This document shows positions 28,779 through 36,928 of a DNA stretch of 64,000 nt, piece after piece (the first letter of the stretch is position 1; each line of letters opens with the position of its first letter). The stretch is from Streptomyces sp. 150FB (GTDB lineage Bacteria > Actinomycetota > Actinomycetes > Streptomycetales > Streptomycetaceae). The notes under the pieces are model-generated. The model worked only from the letters and a program-made list of their open reading frames with translations, was not told the origin of the DNA and did not search any database. The DNA is taken from positions 163,462 through 227,461 of the forward strand of contig NZ_JTHL01000001.1 of NCBI RefSeq assembly GCF_000818195.1, written 5' to 3'. The position numbers and the translations under genes are program-made.

Positions 28779-29525
28779 GTGTCGAGTGACCATGCGACGC
28801 AAGTACCGTCGGGCACCGGCCAGAGGGAATGGACGGGAGTCGAACCCTCCGTGTTGGTGTTCGACGTGAACGAAACCCTGATTGATTTCGAGTCGATGAG
28901 TCCCCTCTTCGAGAGGCTCTTCGGCGACAAGCGCGTCCTGCGGGAATGGTTCGGGCACCTGGTCATGTACTCCATGACCGTCACCCTCTCCGGCCTCTAC
29001 GAACCGTATTTCTCGCTGGGGCGAGGGCTCCTGAAGATGGTCGGGGACATCCACGGAGTGAAGGTCACCGAGTCGGACGTGGACGAACTGGAGACCGGCA
29101 TGCGCGGCATGCCCGCACACCGGGACGTCGAGGAGGGCCTGACACTGCTGAAGGACGCGGGCTTCCGCATGGTGACGCTGACCAATTCACCGCATATCGC
29201 CGGCGAGCCCGGCCCCTTGGAGAGGGCCGGCATCGACGGTTACTTCGAGCGGCAGTTCACCATTGACACGATCCGTGCGTACAAGCCGTCACACCACGCT
29301 TACCACATGGTCGCCCAGGACCTCGGTGTGCCGGCGGCATCGTGTCTCATGGTCGCCACCCACGTGTGGGACACCGTGGGAGCGGAGAGCGCCGGATTCA
29401 GCGGAGGCCTCGTCACCCGGCCTGGCAATGCCCTTCTGCCGTTGCCAGGACTGCCGCAGCCCCATGTCGTCGCGGGAGATCTGCCCGGCCTGGCCCAGAA
29501 GCTCATCGAGCGCCGGCGCTCCTGA
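28779..29525 (+). CDS. haloacid dehalogenase, type II
   Basis: A 248-residue HAD-superfamily hydrolase. The nucleophile motif is VFDVNETLIDF near residue 27, motif II is TLTNSP, the lysine is in YKPSHHAY, and the acidic motif is replaced by VATHVWDTVGAESAG with one Asp. This is the layout of L-2-haloacid dehalogenases, which hydrolyse short 2-halo acids to hydroxy acids. The substrate could equally be another small acid or phosphate ester. GTG 28779 follows AGGAGG at 28768-28773 by five bases. Confidence 0.85.
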   Translation: MSSDHATQVPSGTGQREWTGVEPSVLVFDVNETLIDFESMSPLFERLFGDKRVLREWFGHLVMYSMTVTLSGLYEPYFSLGRGLLKMVGDIHGVKVTESDVDELETGMRGMPAHRDVEEGLTLLKDAGFRMVTLTNSPHIAGEPGPLERAGIDGYFERQFTIDTIRAYKPSHHAYHMVAQDLGVPAASCLMVATHVWDTVGAESAGFSGGLVTRPGNALLPLPGLPQPHVVAGDLPGLAQKLIERRRS

Positions 29526-29536
29526 CAGCGTCAGGC
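29522..29536 (+). terminator. hairpin at the end of the dehalogenase gene
   Basis: CCTGAC-AGC-GTCAGG is a perfect 6-bp stem overlapping the stop codon of the dehalogenase gene, facing the convergent gene at 29632. It is short and without a T-tract. Confidence 0.35.
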
Positions 29537-29631
29537 AGGGACGCCGTCCGCGGCGACCGCGAGCAGACAGCGACGCCGGCTTGATCAGCTCGCACCCCTT
29601 CCGGCCCGGCGGCTATCCGCACGGCATGGGG

Positions 29632-29925
29632 TCAGTCCGCCACGTCGAACGACTCGACCACTCGGTCGGCCAGACGAGGGACGATCTGCCCGAGCACCAG
29701 CTCCTTGAAATGCGGCGTCTCGCGATGCGCGTCGAAGGCGTCCCTGGAGGCGTAACGCTCGTAGATCATGACGCGGCGCGGGTCACCCACTTGCTGGTAC
29801 ACCTCGAAGGCCACATTCCCGGGCTCCGCCCGACTCGCTTCGGCCAGCATCGGATAGAGGGCGAGCGTCTCGTTCTCCTTGCCCTCGGCAATGGTGTGGC
29901 GCGCGATAACTTGCAGTTCAGCCAT
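29632..29925 (-). CDS. antibiotic biosynthesis monooxygenase (ABM) fold protein
   Basis: A 97-residue ferredoxin-like ABM-domain protein. It shows the usual strand VIARHTIAEGKEN, helix LYPMLAEASRAEPGNVAFEVYQ, and the RVMIYERYASRDAFDAHRETPHF segment with the conserved His. Small ABM proteins act as quinone-forming monooxygenases or simply bind aromatic ligands. GAGGGG lies seven bases before ATG 29925. The promoter carries the operator shared with the TetR gene at 27347, so it is probably de-repressed together with that regulator. Confidence 0.85.
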   Translation of the reverse strand: MAELQVIARHTIAEGKENETLALYPMLAEASRAEPGNVAFEVYQQVGDPRRVMIYERYASRDAFDAHRETPHFKELVLGQIVPRLADRVVESFDVAD

Positions 29926-30022
29926 GACAAACCCCTCGTGGTGATGTTCGGCCGCCGGGAGCCGGCGGAGCGCGTGGCTCCGGTCGCTCTCGCTCTTCTT
30001 CCACCGGCCCCTTCAGCTCTTT

Positions 30023-30056
30023 CCAGCGTAGACCATAATGGGCTTGACAGCCCATT
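30023..30056 (-). promoter_or_regulatory. operator/promoter of the ABM gene
   Basis: AATGGGCT-N4-AGCCCATT at 30037-30056 is a perfect 8-bp inverted repeat. Read on the minus strand it continues into a CATTAT -10-like hexamer and TCTACGCTGG, giving 25/31 identity with the TetR promoter at 27312-27342. On the plus strand the same palindrome contains TTGACA, which could also serve the divergent gene at 30269. Confidence 0.65.
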
Positions 30057-30128
30057 CGTATCGGAGTTGAGTGTGAGGAGAGGGCGGCAGGGATGACCGT
30101 CAGTGAGAATTGAGGAGTGTGCGGCCCT

Positions 30129-30165
30129 CGCATCGGATCCCGCGTCGAAATCCCGCATCGGATCC
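30129..30165. repeat. 12-bp direct repeat in a leader region
   Basis: CGCATCGGATCC occurs at 30129-30140 and again at 30154-30165, in the roughly 210-bp leader before the PEP-mutase-family gene. Function is unknown. Confidence 0.4.
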
Positions 30166-30268
30166 TGTTGGAGCCGGGCCGGCACACCCCCGACACGAGC
30201 GGCGGGCCGAAGGCGCTCCGCTCACTGCCCATGACCACCGGTGAGACCCGTGAAAGGCAGCAGCACTC

Positions 30269-31045
30269 ATGACCTTCCGTGAACTGCATGACCAAGGTCC
30301 CCGTCCGCTCCTGCTGCCCAACGCGTGGGACGTCTCCTCGGCGCTCGCCTTCGTCGAGGCGGGATTCCCCGCTGTCGGCACCACCAGTTTCGGCGTCGGC
30401 GCGGCCGCGGGTTTCCCCGATGGCGGACGGGCCACGCAGGAGGCGACTCGCGCGCTCGTGCAGCGTCTCGCGTCCCTGCCCGTCTACGTGACCGCGGACA
30501 TCGAGGACGGGTACAGCGACGATCCGGAACAGGTCGCCGACTTCACCGAACTCCTCGGTGCCGACGGGATCAACCTCGAGGACAGCACCGCGGGGAAACT
30601 GGTGAGCCCGGACACCCACGCGGCCAAGGTGCGTGCGGTCAAGCGACGCAGCCCCGATGTGTTTCTCAACGCGAGGGTGGACACCTACTGGCTCGGGCAG
30701 CAGGCCACCTTGGCCGAGACGCTCCGCCGCGCCACCGCGTACGTGGACGCCGGTGCCGACGGGATCTTCGCCCCTGGAGTCACCGAGCCCCAGGACCTGC
30801 GAGAGCTGGCCGCGCGGCTGCCCGTACCGGTCAACGTACTGGTCGTCCCCGGGCTGTCCCTCGACGAGTTGGGCCGGCTCGGCATACGCCGCGTCAGCAC
30901 CGGCTCGCTGCCGTACCGCAGGGCGATCGACGCCGCCGTGAGCGCCGCGGAAGCGGTACGTGCGGGAAACCCGGCCCCCGACGCCACCCCCTATCCGCGC
31001 ATGCAGCGGCGCCTGGTCGACTTCGAAGAATCCGTCCGCCGCTGA
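30269..31045 (+). CDS. isocitrate lyase/PEP mutase family enzyme
   Basis: A 258-residue TIM-barrel protein of the PEP phosphonomutase/2-methylisocitrate lyase superfamily. Metal-binding acids are in TADIEDGY and GINLEDS, and later stretches are FLNARVDTYW and GADGIFAPG. The Lys-Arg-Cys-Gly-His loop of true isocitrate and methylisocitrate lyases is absent, so the reaction could be another C-C or C-P bond lyase or a hydrolase such as an oxaloacetate decarboxylase type. ATG 30269 was chosen; the purine stretch GAAAGG lies near it. Confidence 0.85.
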   Translation: MTFRELHDQGPRPLLLPNAWDVSSALAFVEAGFPAVGTTSFGVGAAAGFPDGGRATQEATRALVQRLASLPVYVTADIEDGYSDDPEQVADFTELLGADGINLEDSTAGKLVSPDTHAAKVRAVKRRSPDVFLNARVDTYWLGQQATLAETLRRATAYVDAGADGIFAPGVTEPQDLRELAARLPVPVNVLVVPGLSLDELGRLGIRRVSTGSLPYRRAIDAAVSAAEAVRAGNPAPDATPYPRMQRRLVDFEESVRR

Positions 31046-31106
31046 CAACGTCGTCGGCGGGCCACGCTCCCACCAATTGCGATACCAAGGACGGGATTGC
31101 CGAGCC

Positions 31107-31808
31107 ATGAACGCCGCCTCCGCCTCCGCCCACACGCATCTGGCCAAGCGGGAACGCGTCTTCCGCGACCTGATCACGGACTACGGGCCACAAGACCCTT
31201 TCGCGTGGCACGACGGCGGCCGCTCCGGGTCGAGCCTCTTCGCCGCACTGCTGATCCACATCACCGGACAGCGGATCTCCGCCGCGAGTGGGTTCACACT
31301 GTTCGACCGGGTCGCCGACGCCCTCGGAGGCGTTCCCACTCCCGAAGGCGTCATCGAGTTGGGTGCGGAGCGCCTGCGCGGCTTCGGGCTCACGCGGATG
31401 AAGGTCGACTGCACGCTCGACCTCGCTCGTTCGATCACCGCGGGACACCTCGACCTGGTGGGCATGCCAGCGCGGGACGACCGTACCGTGACCGACGCGC
31501 TTACAGGCATCCGCGGCATCGGCCTGTGGTCCGCGCAGGCGTTCTTGATGCGCCAGCTCCAGCGCCCCGACGTCATGCCGTTCGAGGACATGGGCATTCG
31601 TGAAGCCGTGGGCAGCCAATGGAACATGGCACGACGTCCCACGCCCGGCGAGATCCGCGCCAAGGCCACGCACTGGTCGCCGTACCGCAGCTACGCCGCC
31701 GCCCTGCTGTGGCGTTCGCTCAAGCCGGTGGGTGAGATCTCCGACCCGAAGGCCCGGGCTCTGGCCCGCGGGCACGCACCGTCGGCCGAACGGACGCCCG
31801 GCAGTTAG
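31107..31808 (+). CDS. DNA-3-methyladenine glycosylase II-like protein (HhH-GPD)
   Basis: A 233-residue HhH-GPD base-excision glycosylase. The helix-hairpin-helix is TGIRGIGLWSAQAFL and the catalytic Asp follows in PFEDMGIREAV. The entry helix around IHITGQRISAASG fits AlkA-type enzymes. It would excise alkylated purines. It is shorter than E. coli AlkA because that protein's N-terminal domain is missing, as in many bacterial homologues. ATG 31107 was chosen with AAGGA about 15 bases upstream; this start is less secure than the assignment. Confidence 0.85.
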   Translation: MNAASASAHTHLAKRERVFRDLITDYGPQDPFAWHDGGRSGSSLFAALLIHITGQRISAASGFTLFDRVADALGGVPTPEGVIELGAERLRGFGLTRMKVDCTLDLARSITAGHLDLVGMPARDDRTVTDALTGIRGIGLWSAQAFLMRQLQRPDVMPFEDMGIREAVGSQWNMARRPTPGEIRAKATHWSPYRSYAAALLWRSLKPVGEISDPKARALARGHAPSAERTPGS

Positions 31809-32042
31809 CACACTGTTCATCGGCGACCTCGACGCGGTCATGGACGCGATGTCCCCCCCTGAACACACTCCCGGATAGGCCGACAAGCGGACCGGCGGCA
31901 GCATGGCGCGCCGTCCGCACAGTCACGCACGACAGCCCCCGAGGCGGTGCTCGCGGATGTCACACATCGCGGGTTCTGACGCACTAGGAACATGTAAAGG
32001 GCGTGCGGGTGGCGCCAGTTCGGGTTTGGACAGGAGGATTCG

Positions 32043-32276
32043 GTGGATCCGGTATTGATCGGGGCAGGGGTGACCGTGCTCATGGGCGCTGCGGGCAGCG
32101 CGGCGCGGATGGCGCGGCGGTGGGCGGCATCCGAGGTGGCTCGCCTGGTGGCAGAGGCTCTCGACGAGCAGTACCGGCCCCTGGGTCCGCGGCCCCTGCT
32201 GCCGCGACCCGGATCCCGCGTCGATCGCCTCACCGGGATGGAGGGGTTCCGTCGTGGACGACGCGCCGACCGCTGA
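32043..32276 (+). CDS. small hypothetical protein preceding a sigma factor
   Basis: A 77-residue protein with one hydrophobic N-terminal stretch (residues 4-22) followed by an amphipathic Arg/Ala-rich segment and a basic tail. GTG 32043 is preceded by AGGAGG at 32032-32037. Its last 23 bases overlap the sigma-factor gene, so the two are coupled. A membrane-anchored accessory to the sigma factor is possible, but no family is recognised. Confidence 0.6.
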   Translation: MDPVLIGAGVTVLMGAAGSAARMARRWAASEVARLVAEALDEQYRPLGPRPLLPRPGSRVDRLTGMEGFRRGRRADR

Positions 32277-32829
32277 ACCGCACATGGCGGGCTCACTCGA
32301 GACCACCGCCCCACCCCGGCAGGGCCGTGAGCTGGCGGAGGAGCTTCATCACGCGGAGTATCCGGGCCTGGTGCGCTTCCTTCTCCTGAACGGAGCGTCC
32401 TGGAACGAAGCGCAGGATGCCGCTCAAGACGCCTTCACACAGATGTGCCGCCCCGGCACGGACATCACCTTTCCCAAAGCCTGGCTGCGGAAGGTGGCTT
32501 GGCGTTCCTGGCTGCGTCAGCAGGTGCGGCAGGAGGAGCTGTGTGCCGAGGTACCGCACGCTCCGGCACCGCACTGGCAGAGCCCGGCGAACGCGATGGA
32601 ACTTGGAGTCCAGGAACGGTATGTCATCGAACTGCTGTTGAGGCTGCCGGCCAAGCAACGAGCCGCCCTGGCATGGAATCTGGACGGTTTCACCTCGCAG
32701 GAGAGCGCGGACGCCATGGGCATCAGTCCGGACGCGGTACGTCAGAACCTCGCCCGGGGACGCGCCACCCTCAAGGCACAACTCGGCCTAGAGGAACCGA
32801 ACGGCGAAACGCAGGAGGAGGAGCGATGA
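32254..32829 (+). CDS. RNA polymerase sigma factor, ECF type
   Basis: A 191-residue sigma-70 family protein with only regions 2 and 4. Region 2 spans about residues 28-90 (HHAEYPGLVRFLLLNGASWNEAQDAAQDAF, then FPKAWLRKVAWRSW). Region 4 spans about 115-175 with the helix-turn-helix FTSQESADAMGISPDAVRQNLARGRATLK. GTG 32254 has GGAGGGG eight bases upstream. It overlaps both neighbours (23 bp and 4 bp), and no recognisable anti-sigma factor of the zinc-finger type is encoded beside it. The following large protein may be the partner. Confidence 0.85.
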   Translation: MDDAPTAEPHMAGSLETTAPPRQGRELAEELHHAEYPGLVRFLLLNGASWNEAQDAAQDAFTQMCRPGTDITFPKAWLRKVAWRSWLRQQVRQEELCAEVPHAPAPHWQSPANAMELGVQERYVIELLLRLPAKQRAALAWNLDGFTSQESADAMGISPDAVRQNLARGRATLKAQLGLEEPNGETQEEER

Positions 32830-33791
32830 GCCACCGTCGGGGAGTTGAACGCCTGGACGGGCTGCTGGCTTCCGCGTACGAGCAGTTGGGAGTCGTCGTC
32901 TACGACACGTTGATGGGCCAGGGTGGGCCGCCGGAGCTGCATGACCCTGACCTCGCGCTGGGCCGTCTCCTGGTGTCGGCACACCGGCAGAGCGGAGCAT
33001 CCGTCGTCAAGCGTGTGGCGGAGCAGCGGGAAGCACTGCGTTCGGGGAGCCGACGGGCGGAGTCGGCGGCCGAGGAGCCGACGGAGGAGGAAGGCAGTCT
33101 GCTGACGCGGCGGCCGGCGCCCGTCAGGCTGAAGTACCGCAAGCAGGCGCTGCGGCTCGCTCAGGCTTATTGGCCGCAGGACATGGCGGCGCTGACTCTC
33201 GACTCCCTGGAGCGTGTCCGGGAGCTGATTGTGAGCCTCGAAGAGAGGGAGAGGCCGCTGGGTGACGATCGCCGGATGCTTGAGCGGACGAGCGCCCGGC
33301 TGGGCGTCGTACTCCGGCTGCCGACACGGCAGTTGCCCCTTCCCGTCGTGGGATACGACTATCCGGTGGCGGTGGAGGACTACCTCTCCGGCCACGCGAC
33401 CCGCGTCATGCGCGCGGCGCTCAGCGCGCAGCGACTCGTCGACGCGGAACTCGTCGACTATCTCTCGGATCCGGAGACGTTCTGGCTTGCCGCCCTGGAG
33501 GTGGCGCACGATCTTGCCGACGACCTGGATCTGGTGCACCGGGAAGCCACAGCGCTCTGGGCGGCGGTGACAGCGGTCAGGAGGGCGAGTACCGACTTCC
33601 GTGGGGCAGATCTGCGTTCGGTGGAGTTGGACGGCGTCGTGCTCCAGGGAATCACGTGGGATGCCGCCACCGCCTGGCCCGCGGAGTGGGAGGAACGCAT
33701 CCGCTGGGCCTCACAAGCGGTGGACGACGATCAGCGGGTGCTTGTCGTCGGCATTGAGCCGCATGACAGCACCGTGTCGGCCGACATCTGA
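32826..33791 (+). CDS. sigma-factor partner of unknown function
   Basis: A 321-residue, mainly helical soluble protein. The acidic linker near residues 80-95 contains EEPTEEE. The C-terminal part has a short pentapeptide-repeat-like run (DFRGADLRSVELDGVVLQGITWD, about residues 258-280). No membrane segment is visible, so it is not a classical membrane anti-sigma factor. ATG 32826 overlaps the sigma-factor stop by 4 bp (ATGA), so the two products are made in step. Regulation of the sigma factor is inferred from that coupling only. Confidence 0.7.
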   Translation: MSHRRGVERLDGLLASAYEQLGVVVYDTLMGQGGPPELHDPDLALGRLLVSAHRQSGASVVKRVAEQREALRSGSRRAESAAEEPTEEEGSLLTRRPAPVRLKYRKQALRLAQAYWPQDMAALTLDSLERVRELIVSLEERERPLGDDRRMLERTSARLGVVLRLPTRQLPLPVVGYDYPVAVEDYLSGHATRVMRAALSAQRLVDAELVDYLSDPETFWLAALEVAHDLADDLDLVHREATALWAAVTAVRRASTDFRGADLRSVELDGVVLQGITWDAATAWPAEWEERIRWASQAVDDDQRVLVVGIEPHDSTVSADI

Positions 33792-33951
33792 GAGGCGGGG
33801 GGTGCTCCGGGCCGTGCGGCCGTCTCGCCTTCTCGCTCTTTCGCCGTCTCGCCGACAGAGGGTCGAATAATCCGGCCATGCGTGTTACTGACTGGGGCAG
33901 ACCGGACGGCTCGGACGCGCGTCCCCTGGTCGTGCCGCTCGGCCGACCCGG

Positions 33952-34638
33952 TCAGAGACCTACGGTGTCCGCGAGACCGTCGGTGTGGGCGCGGAGGAAC
34001 TCTTCGGGATCGCTCAGAGTATCCGCCGCGTACTGACCGAAGACGTCGAACAGAATGGCGCCGATGACCGCGGACCACAAACCGTAGGCCCGGGAGACGT
34101 TGCCCACCGGCATCTCGAAACCGAACACTCCCCGCAATCGCTCCATATCCGCGCGGACGGTCGGGTTGAGCGGCGCCTCCACCGTTCTCAACTCGCCGGC
34201 TCGCCAGGCGTCCTCGACCAGTCCGGCGAGAGCGAGGGCAAATCGTGTGCCGGGCTCCACGGTCTGGTCGCCGGGGGCCGCGTAGCCGGGCACCGGAGTG
34301 CCGTAGAGCATGGCGAACCTGGACGGTTCACGAACGGCCCAGGCGCGCGCCGCGAGTGCTGCCACCTCAAGCCGCTTGCGGTACGACAGGCTCGTCGCCG
34401 CCGCGAGGGCCGCGTCGACCTCGTCGGCGAGTTCGTTGTACGCGTCGACGATCAGCAGGGTGATGAGCGCTTCGCGGTCGCGGACGTAGCGGTAGAGCGC
34501 CGACGGGACGACTCCGATGTCCCGGGCCACGGCCCGCAGGGACAGGTCGGCCGGACGCACCGTCGCCAGGTGTTCGCGTCCCACACGCACGATGTCACGC
34601 ATCATCTGCTCGCGTGCTACTTGCCGTGGAGTGACCAT
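33952..34638 (-). CDS. TetR regulator with WHG-type C-terminal domain
   Basis: A 228-residue TetR protein. The helix-turn-helix lies at about residues 28-60 (LSLRAVARDIGVVPSALYRYVRDREALI). The C-terminal part, with FAMLYGTPVPGYAAP, is of the WHG type found in many actinobacterial TetR proteins. It follows the membrane protein gene at 34761-35246 on the same strand, 122 bp downstream, with a hairpin between. It is the best candidate to bind the 18-bp inverted repeat in front of that gene. Confidence 0.88.
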   Translation of the reverse strand: MVTPRQVAREQMMRDIVRVGREHLATVRPADLSLRAVARDIGVVPSALYRYVRDREALITLLIVDAYNELADEVDAALAAATSLSYRKRLEVAALAARAWAVREPSRFAMLYGTPVPGYAAPGDQTVEPGTRFALALAGLVEDAWRAGELRTVEAPLNPTVRADMERLRGVFGFEMPVGNVSRAYGLWSAVIGAILFDVFGQYAADTLSDPEEFLRAHTDGLADTVGL

Positions 34639-34686
34639 GCATCCACCCTATAAGCCGACGGTGTGCCCTCTCGGACCACCAGTGCT

Positions 34687-34704
34687 CCCCGCTCAGAAGC
34701 GGGG
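34687..34704 (-). terminator. hairpin between membrane protein and TetR genes
   Basis: CCCCGCT-CAGA-AGCGGGG forms a perfect 7-bp stem with a 4-base loop. It could reduce read-through from the membrane protein gene into the TetR gene. Confidence 0.5.
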
Positions 34705-34760
34705 GCGGAGGCGGAGGCGCAGCGTGGGGCCGGCCGGGCCGGCCCTACGGACAGGACAGC

Positions 34761-35246
34761 TCACAGCGCGTTCGTCGGGGCATCGTCACGCTTGATGACC
34801 CGCCACGACTCCCATCCACGGCAGACGACGTACGCGAAGATCGTGAGCGCCGCGACCGAGGAGTCGGTGATCGAGGACTGCGCACCCTCGGTGGTGTCCA
34901 GGATGGTGAAGGCGAGCACCGTTGCCGCGACCTTGTGAAAGATCACCATTTCCCAGATCGCCGGAACCTGACGCGGCCGGTACGCGAGCATCGCCCACAT
35001 CGCGCTGAACACGAGGTATCCGAAGGTTCGCCACCCCTCCACCATCAAGCGGTCGTCGCTCGCGTCCGCCATCAGGAAGAACCCGTTGATGAACACCACG
35101 AAGGTCACAACGGAGTTGAGGGCCATCAGGCCGCGGCCGATGCGGTCCCAACGCCGGGACGGGGTGCTGCGGACCGTGATGGTCGCTGTGGTCACGACGG
35201 ACATCCTTTTGGTGAGGGAGCAAGAAGCGAGAACACTGTTCTCCAT
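34761..35246 (-). CDS. small integral membrane protein
   Basis: A protein of up to 161 residues with about four hydrophobic segments, near residues 40-58, 74-90, 97-115 and 130-145, and a basic C-terminus. No family is recognised. The start is ambiguous. ATG 35246 lies at the position expected for a leaderless transcript, because TTGACT (35283-35278) and CATCGT (35260-35255) are spaced 17 bp on the minus strand. ATG 35204, 14 codons later, would be the conventional alternative. Neither has a proper ribosome site. The promoter is framed by a perfect 18-bp inverted repeat, so it is probably repressed by the downstream TetR protein. Confidence 0.72.
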   Translation of the reverse strand: MENSVLASCSLTKRMSVVTTATITVRSTPSRRWDRIGRGLMALNSVVTFVVFINGFFLMADASDDRLMVEGWRTFGYLVFSAMWAMLAYRPRQVPAIWEMVIFHKVAATVLAFTILDTTEGAQSSITDSSVAALTIFAYVVCRGWESWRVIKRDDAPTNAL

Positions 35247-35300
35247 TGAGGGAAACGATGCCCCACCCCCCGGCCTAAGTCAAGAACAGTGTTCTCGCTT
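35225..35300 (-). promoter_or_regulatory. promoter framed by a perfect 18-bp inverted repeat
   Basis: AAGCGAGAACACTGTTCT (35225-35242) is repeated as its exact reverse complement at 35283-35300. Each arm contains the near-palindrome AGAAC-ACT-GTTCT. One arm abuts the -35 hexamer and the other lies just past the predicted transcription start, a classic double-operator arrangement. Confidence 0.75.
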
Positions 35301-35428
35301 GCCGTGTGCGGCTGAGCCCGTTGGCCCGCTCCGCAGGGCGGCCCCGTCCCGTACGGGCGTGGGCGCCGCCGTACGGTCTGCCTGGCCGGCCGCACAACCA
35401 TTCGGGGGCGGCCCCGGTCCAACTCCCC

Positions 35429-36856
35429 ATGAGGAAACGCCTTGTCACCACTCTGGCCCTGACCGCGGCAGCCGGCTGCGGGACCCCCGGGGCCGTACCC
35501 CACTCCACCGTCTCACCGGGCATGACGCAGAGCGCCCCGGCCGCGAAGCGACCCGCGGCCGCCCCCGACACCGCCGGGGCGCACGCCGACTTCGACGGCG
35601 ACGGGAAGGAGGATCTCCTCATCACCGACGCCTCGGCCACGGTCAACGGTAAGTACGCCGCCGGCTACGCGGCCGTCGTGTACGGCTCCGGGGGCGGAGC
35701 CGACGTCCGGCGCCACCAGGTGATCACCCAGGACAGCCTCGGCCTCGGCAAGGCGGGCACCGGCGGCCTCTTCGGCAGCCAGGCCATCTCGGCCGACCTC
35801 GACGGCGACGGCCGCAGCGATCTCATCACGCAGGCCGGAACCAATACGGTCTTCGTGGTCTGGGGTGGAAAGAAGAAACTCTCCGGGGCGGCCAAGCTGA
35901 CCGGCGCCACGCCGGTCGCCGGCGACTTCGACGGTGACGGCCACGCCGATCTCGTCACGAGCGGAAGCACGGGCTCCATGGCGACGGTACGGTTCGGCCC
36001 GTTCACCCGGGCGGGCAAGCCCGCTCGTACGAAGACGCTCGACCTCACGCCCGACAAGTCGTCGTACTACACCCCCCGGCCCACCGGCGTCGGCGACGTG
36101 AACGGCGACGGCAAGGACGATCTGGTGGTCACCTGGTCACACGTGTTCGCGGACGAGATGCCGACCCCCCGCGCCACCGTCGTCTACCTCGGAGCGGCCA
36201 ACGGCGCACTGAAGAAGGGCCCGCGCCTCAAGGACGCGCGCGGCAAGGACATGTACGGCTCGGTCACCCTCACGTCCGACGTGAACAAGGACGGCTTCGC
36301 CGATGTGGTCGTCAGCCTCACCTGCGAGATCAACGGCGACGTAGCCGTACCCGAGGGCGGCAGCCGGCTGATGGTCGCGTACGGCGGAGGGAGCGGGCAG
36401 AGCACCAGCCTGAAGCCCACGACGATCAACGAGAAGACAGCGGGGCTGCCCGGCAGGCCGATCTCCTCCCGCTGCGACTTCGGATACGCGCCGGCGACGG
36501 GTGATGTGAACGGCGACGGTTACGGTGACGTCGCGTTCAGCGTTCCGGTCAAGGTCGACAGGGGCAACAAGATGGAGACCCTGGTGCTGAGCGGCGGGCC
36601 GAAGGGCCTGACCGGCGAGAACGTGAAAAGCATGTCCGGCCTGCCGATGCGTCCCACGCTGGCGATCCAGGACCTGAACGGCGACGGCGCGGGCGAACTG
36701 GCGGTCGGTACCTGGTACGTGAACGGGGCCGAGGACACGATACGGATCCTGCGCGGCGGCCCGTCCGGCATCAGCACCGCAAGGCCGACGCTCTTCGGGC
36801 CCGCGGATCTGGGGCTGAAGCCGGAGCAGGGGGACACCTCGGACTTCGGCCACTGA
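35429..36856 (+). CDS. FG-GAP/VCBS-repeat lipoprotein
   Basis: A 475-residue exported protein. A short signal peptide ends in TAAAGC with the candidate lipidated Cys at residue 17. About seven Ca-binding-type repeats follow, each centred on Asp-x-Asn/Asp-Gly-Asp-Gly (DFDGDGKEDLLI, DLDGDGRSDLI, DFDGDGHADLV, DVNGDGKDDLVV, DVNKDGFADVVV, DVNGDGYGDVAF, DLNGDGAGELAV). This predicts a seven-bladed integrin-alpha-like beta-propeller on the cell surface. ATG 35429 was chosen because it gives the signal peptide; the frame extends 41 codons further upstream without signal features. The ligand is unknown. Confidence 0.87.
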   Translation: MRKRLVTTLALTAAAGCGTPGAVPHSTVSPGMTQSAPAAKRPAAAPDTAGAHADFDGDGKEDLLITDASATVNGKYAAGYAAVVYGSGGGADVRRHQVITQDSLGLGKAGTGGLFGSQAISADLDGDGRSDLITQAGTNTVFVVWGGKKKLSGAAKLTGATPVAGDFDGDGHADLVTSGSTGSMATVRFGPFTRAGKPARTKTLDLTPDKSSYYTPRPTGVGDVNGDGKDDLVVTWSHVFADEMPTPRATVVYLGAANGALKKGPRLKDARGKDMYGSVTLTSDVNKDGFADVVVSLTCEINGDVAVPEGGSRLMVAYGGGSGQSTSLKPTTINEKTAGLPGRPISSRCDFGYAPATGDVNGDGYGDVAFSVPVKVDRGNKMETLVLSGGPKGLTGENVKSMSGLPMRPTLAIQDLNGDGAGELAVGTWYVNGAEDTIRILRGGPSGISTARPTLFGPADLGLKPEQGDTSDFGH

Positions 36857-36928
36857 AACAGCCGGCCGCCCGTTGCACGACCCTGCGCAAGGTCGAGGCT
36901 CCTCGGCCAGGGCTGCCGCCATTCCTCG

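Noticed and set aside
30095..30117. A six-codon ATG-to-TGA frame after a GAGGAGAGG stretch in the leader of the PEP-mutase-family gene
   Set aside because: It is too short, with no attenuator-like hairpins or repeated codons. The upstream purine stretch alone is not enough to call a leader peptide.
31809..32042. Possible ECF promoter (GGAAC near 32000) before the sigma-factor trio
   Set aside because: No matching -10 element occurs at the expected spacing, so autoregulation by the sigma factor cannot be supported.
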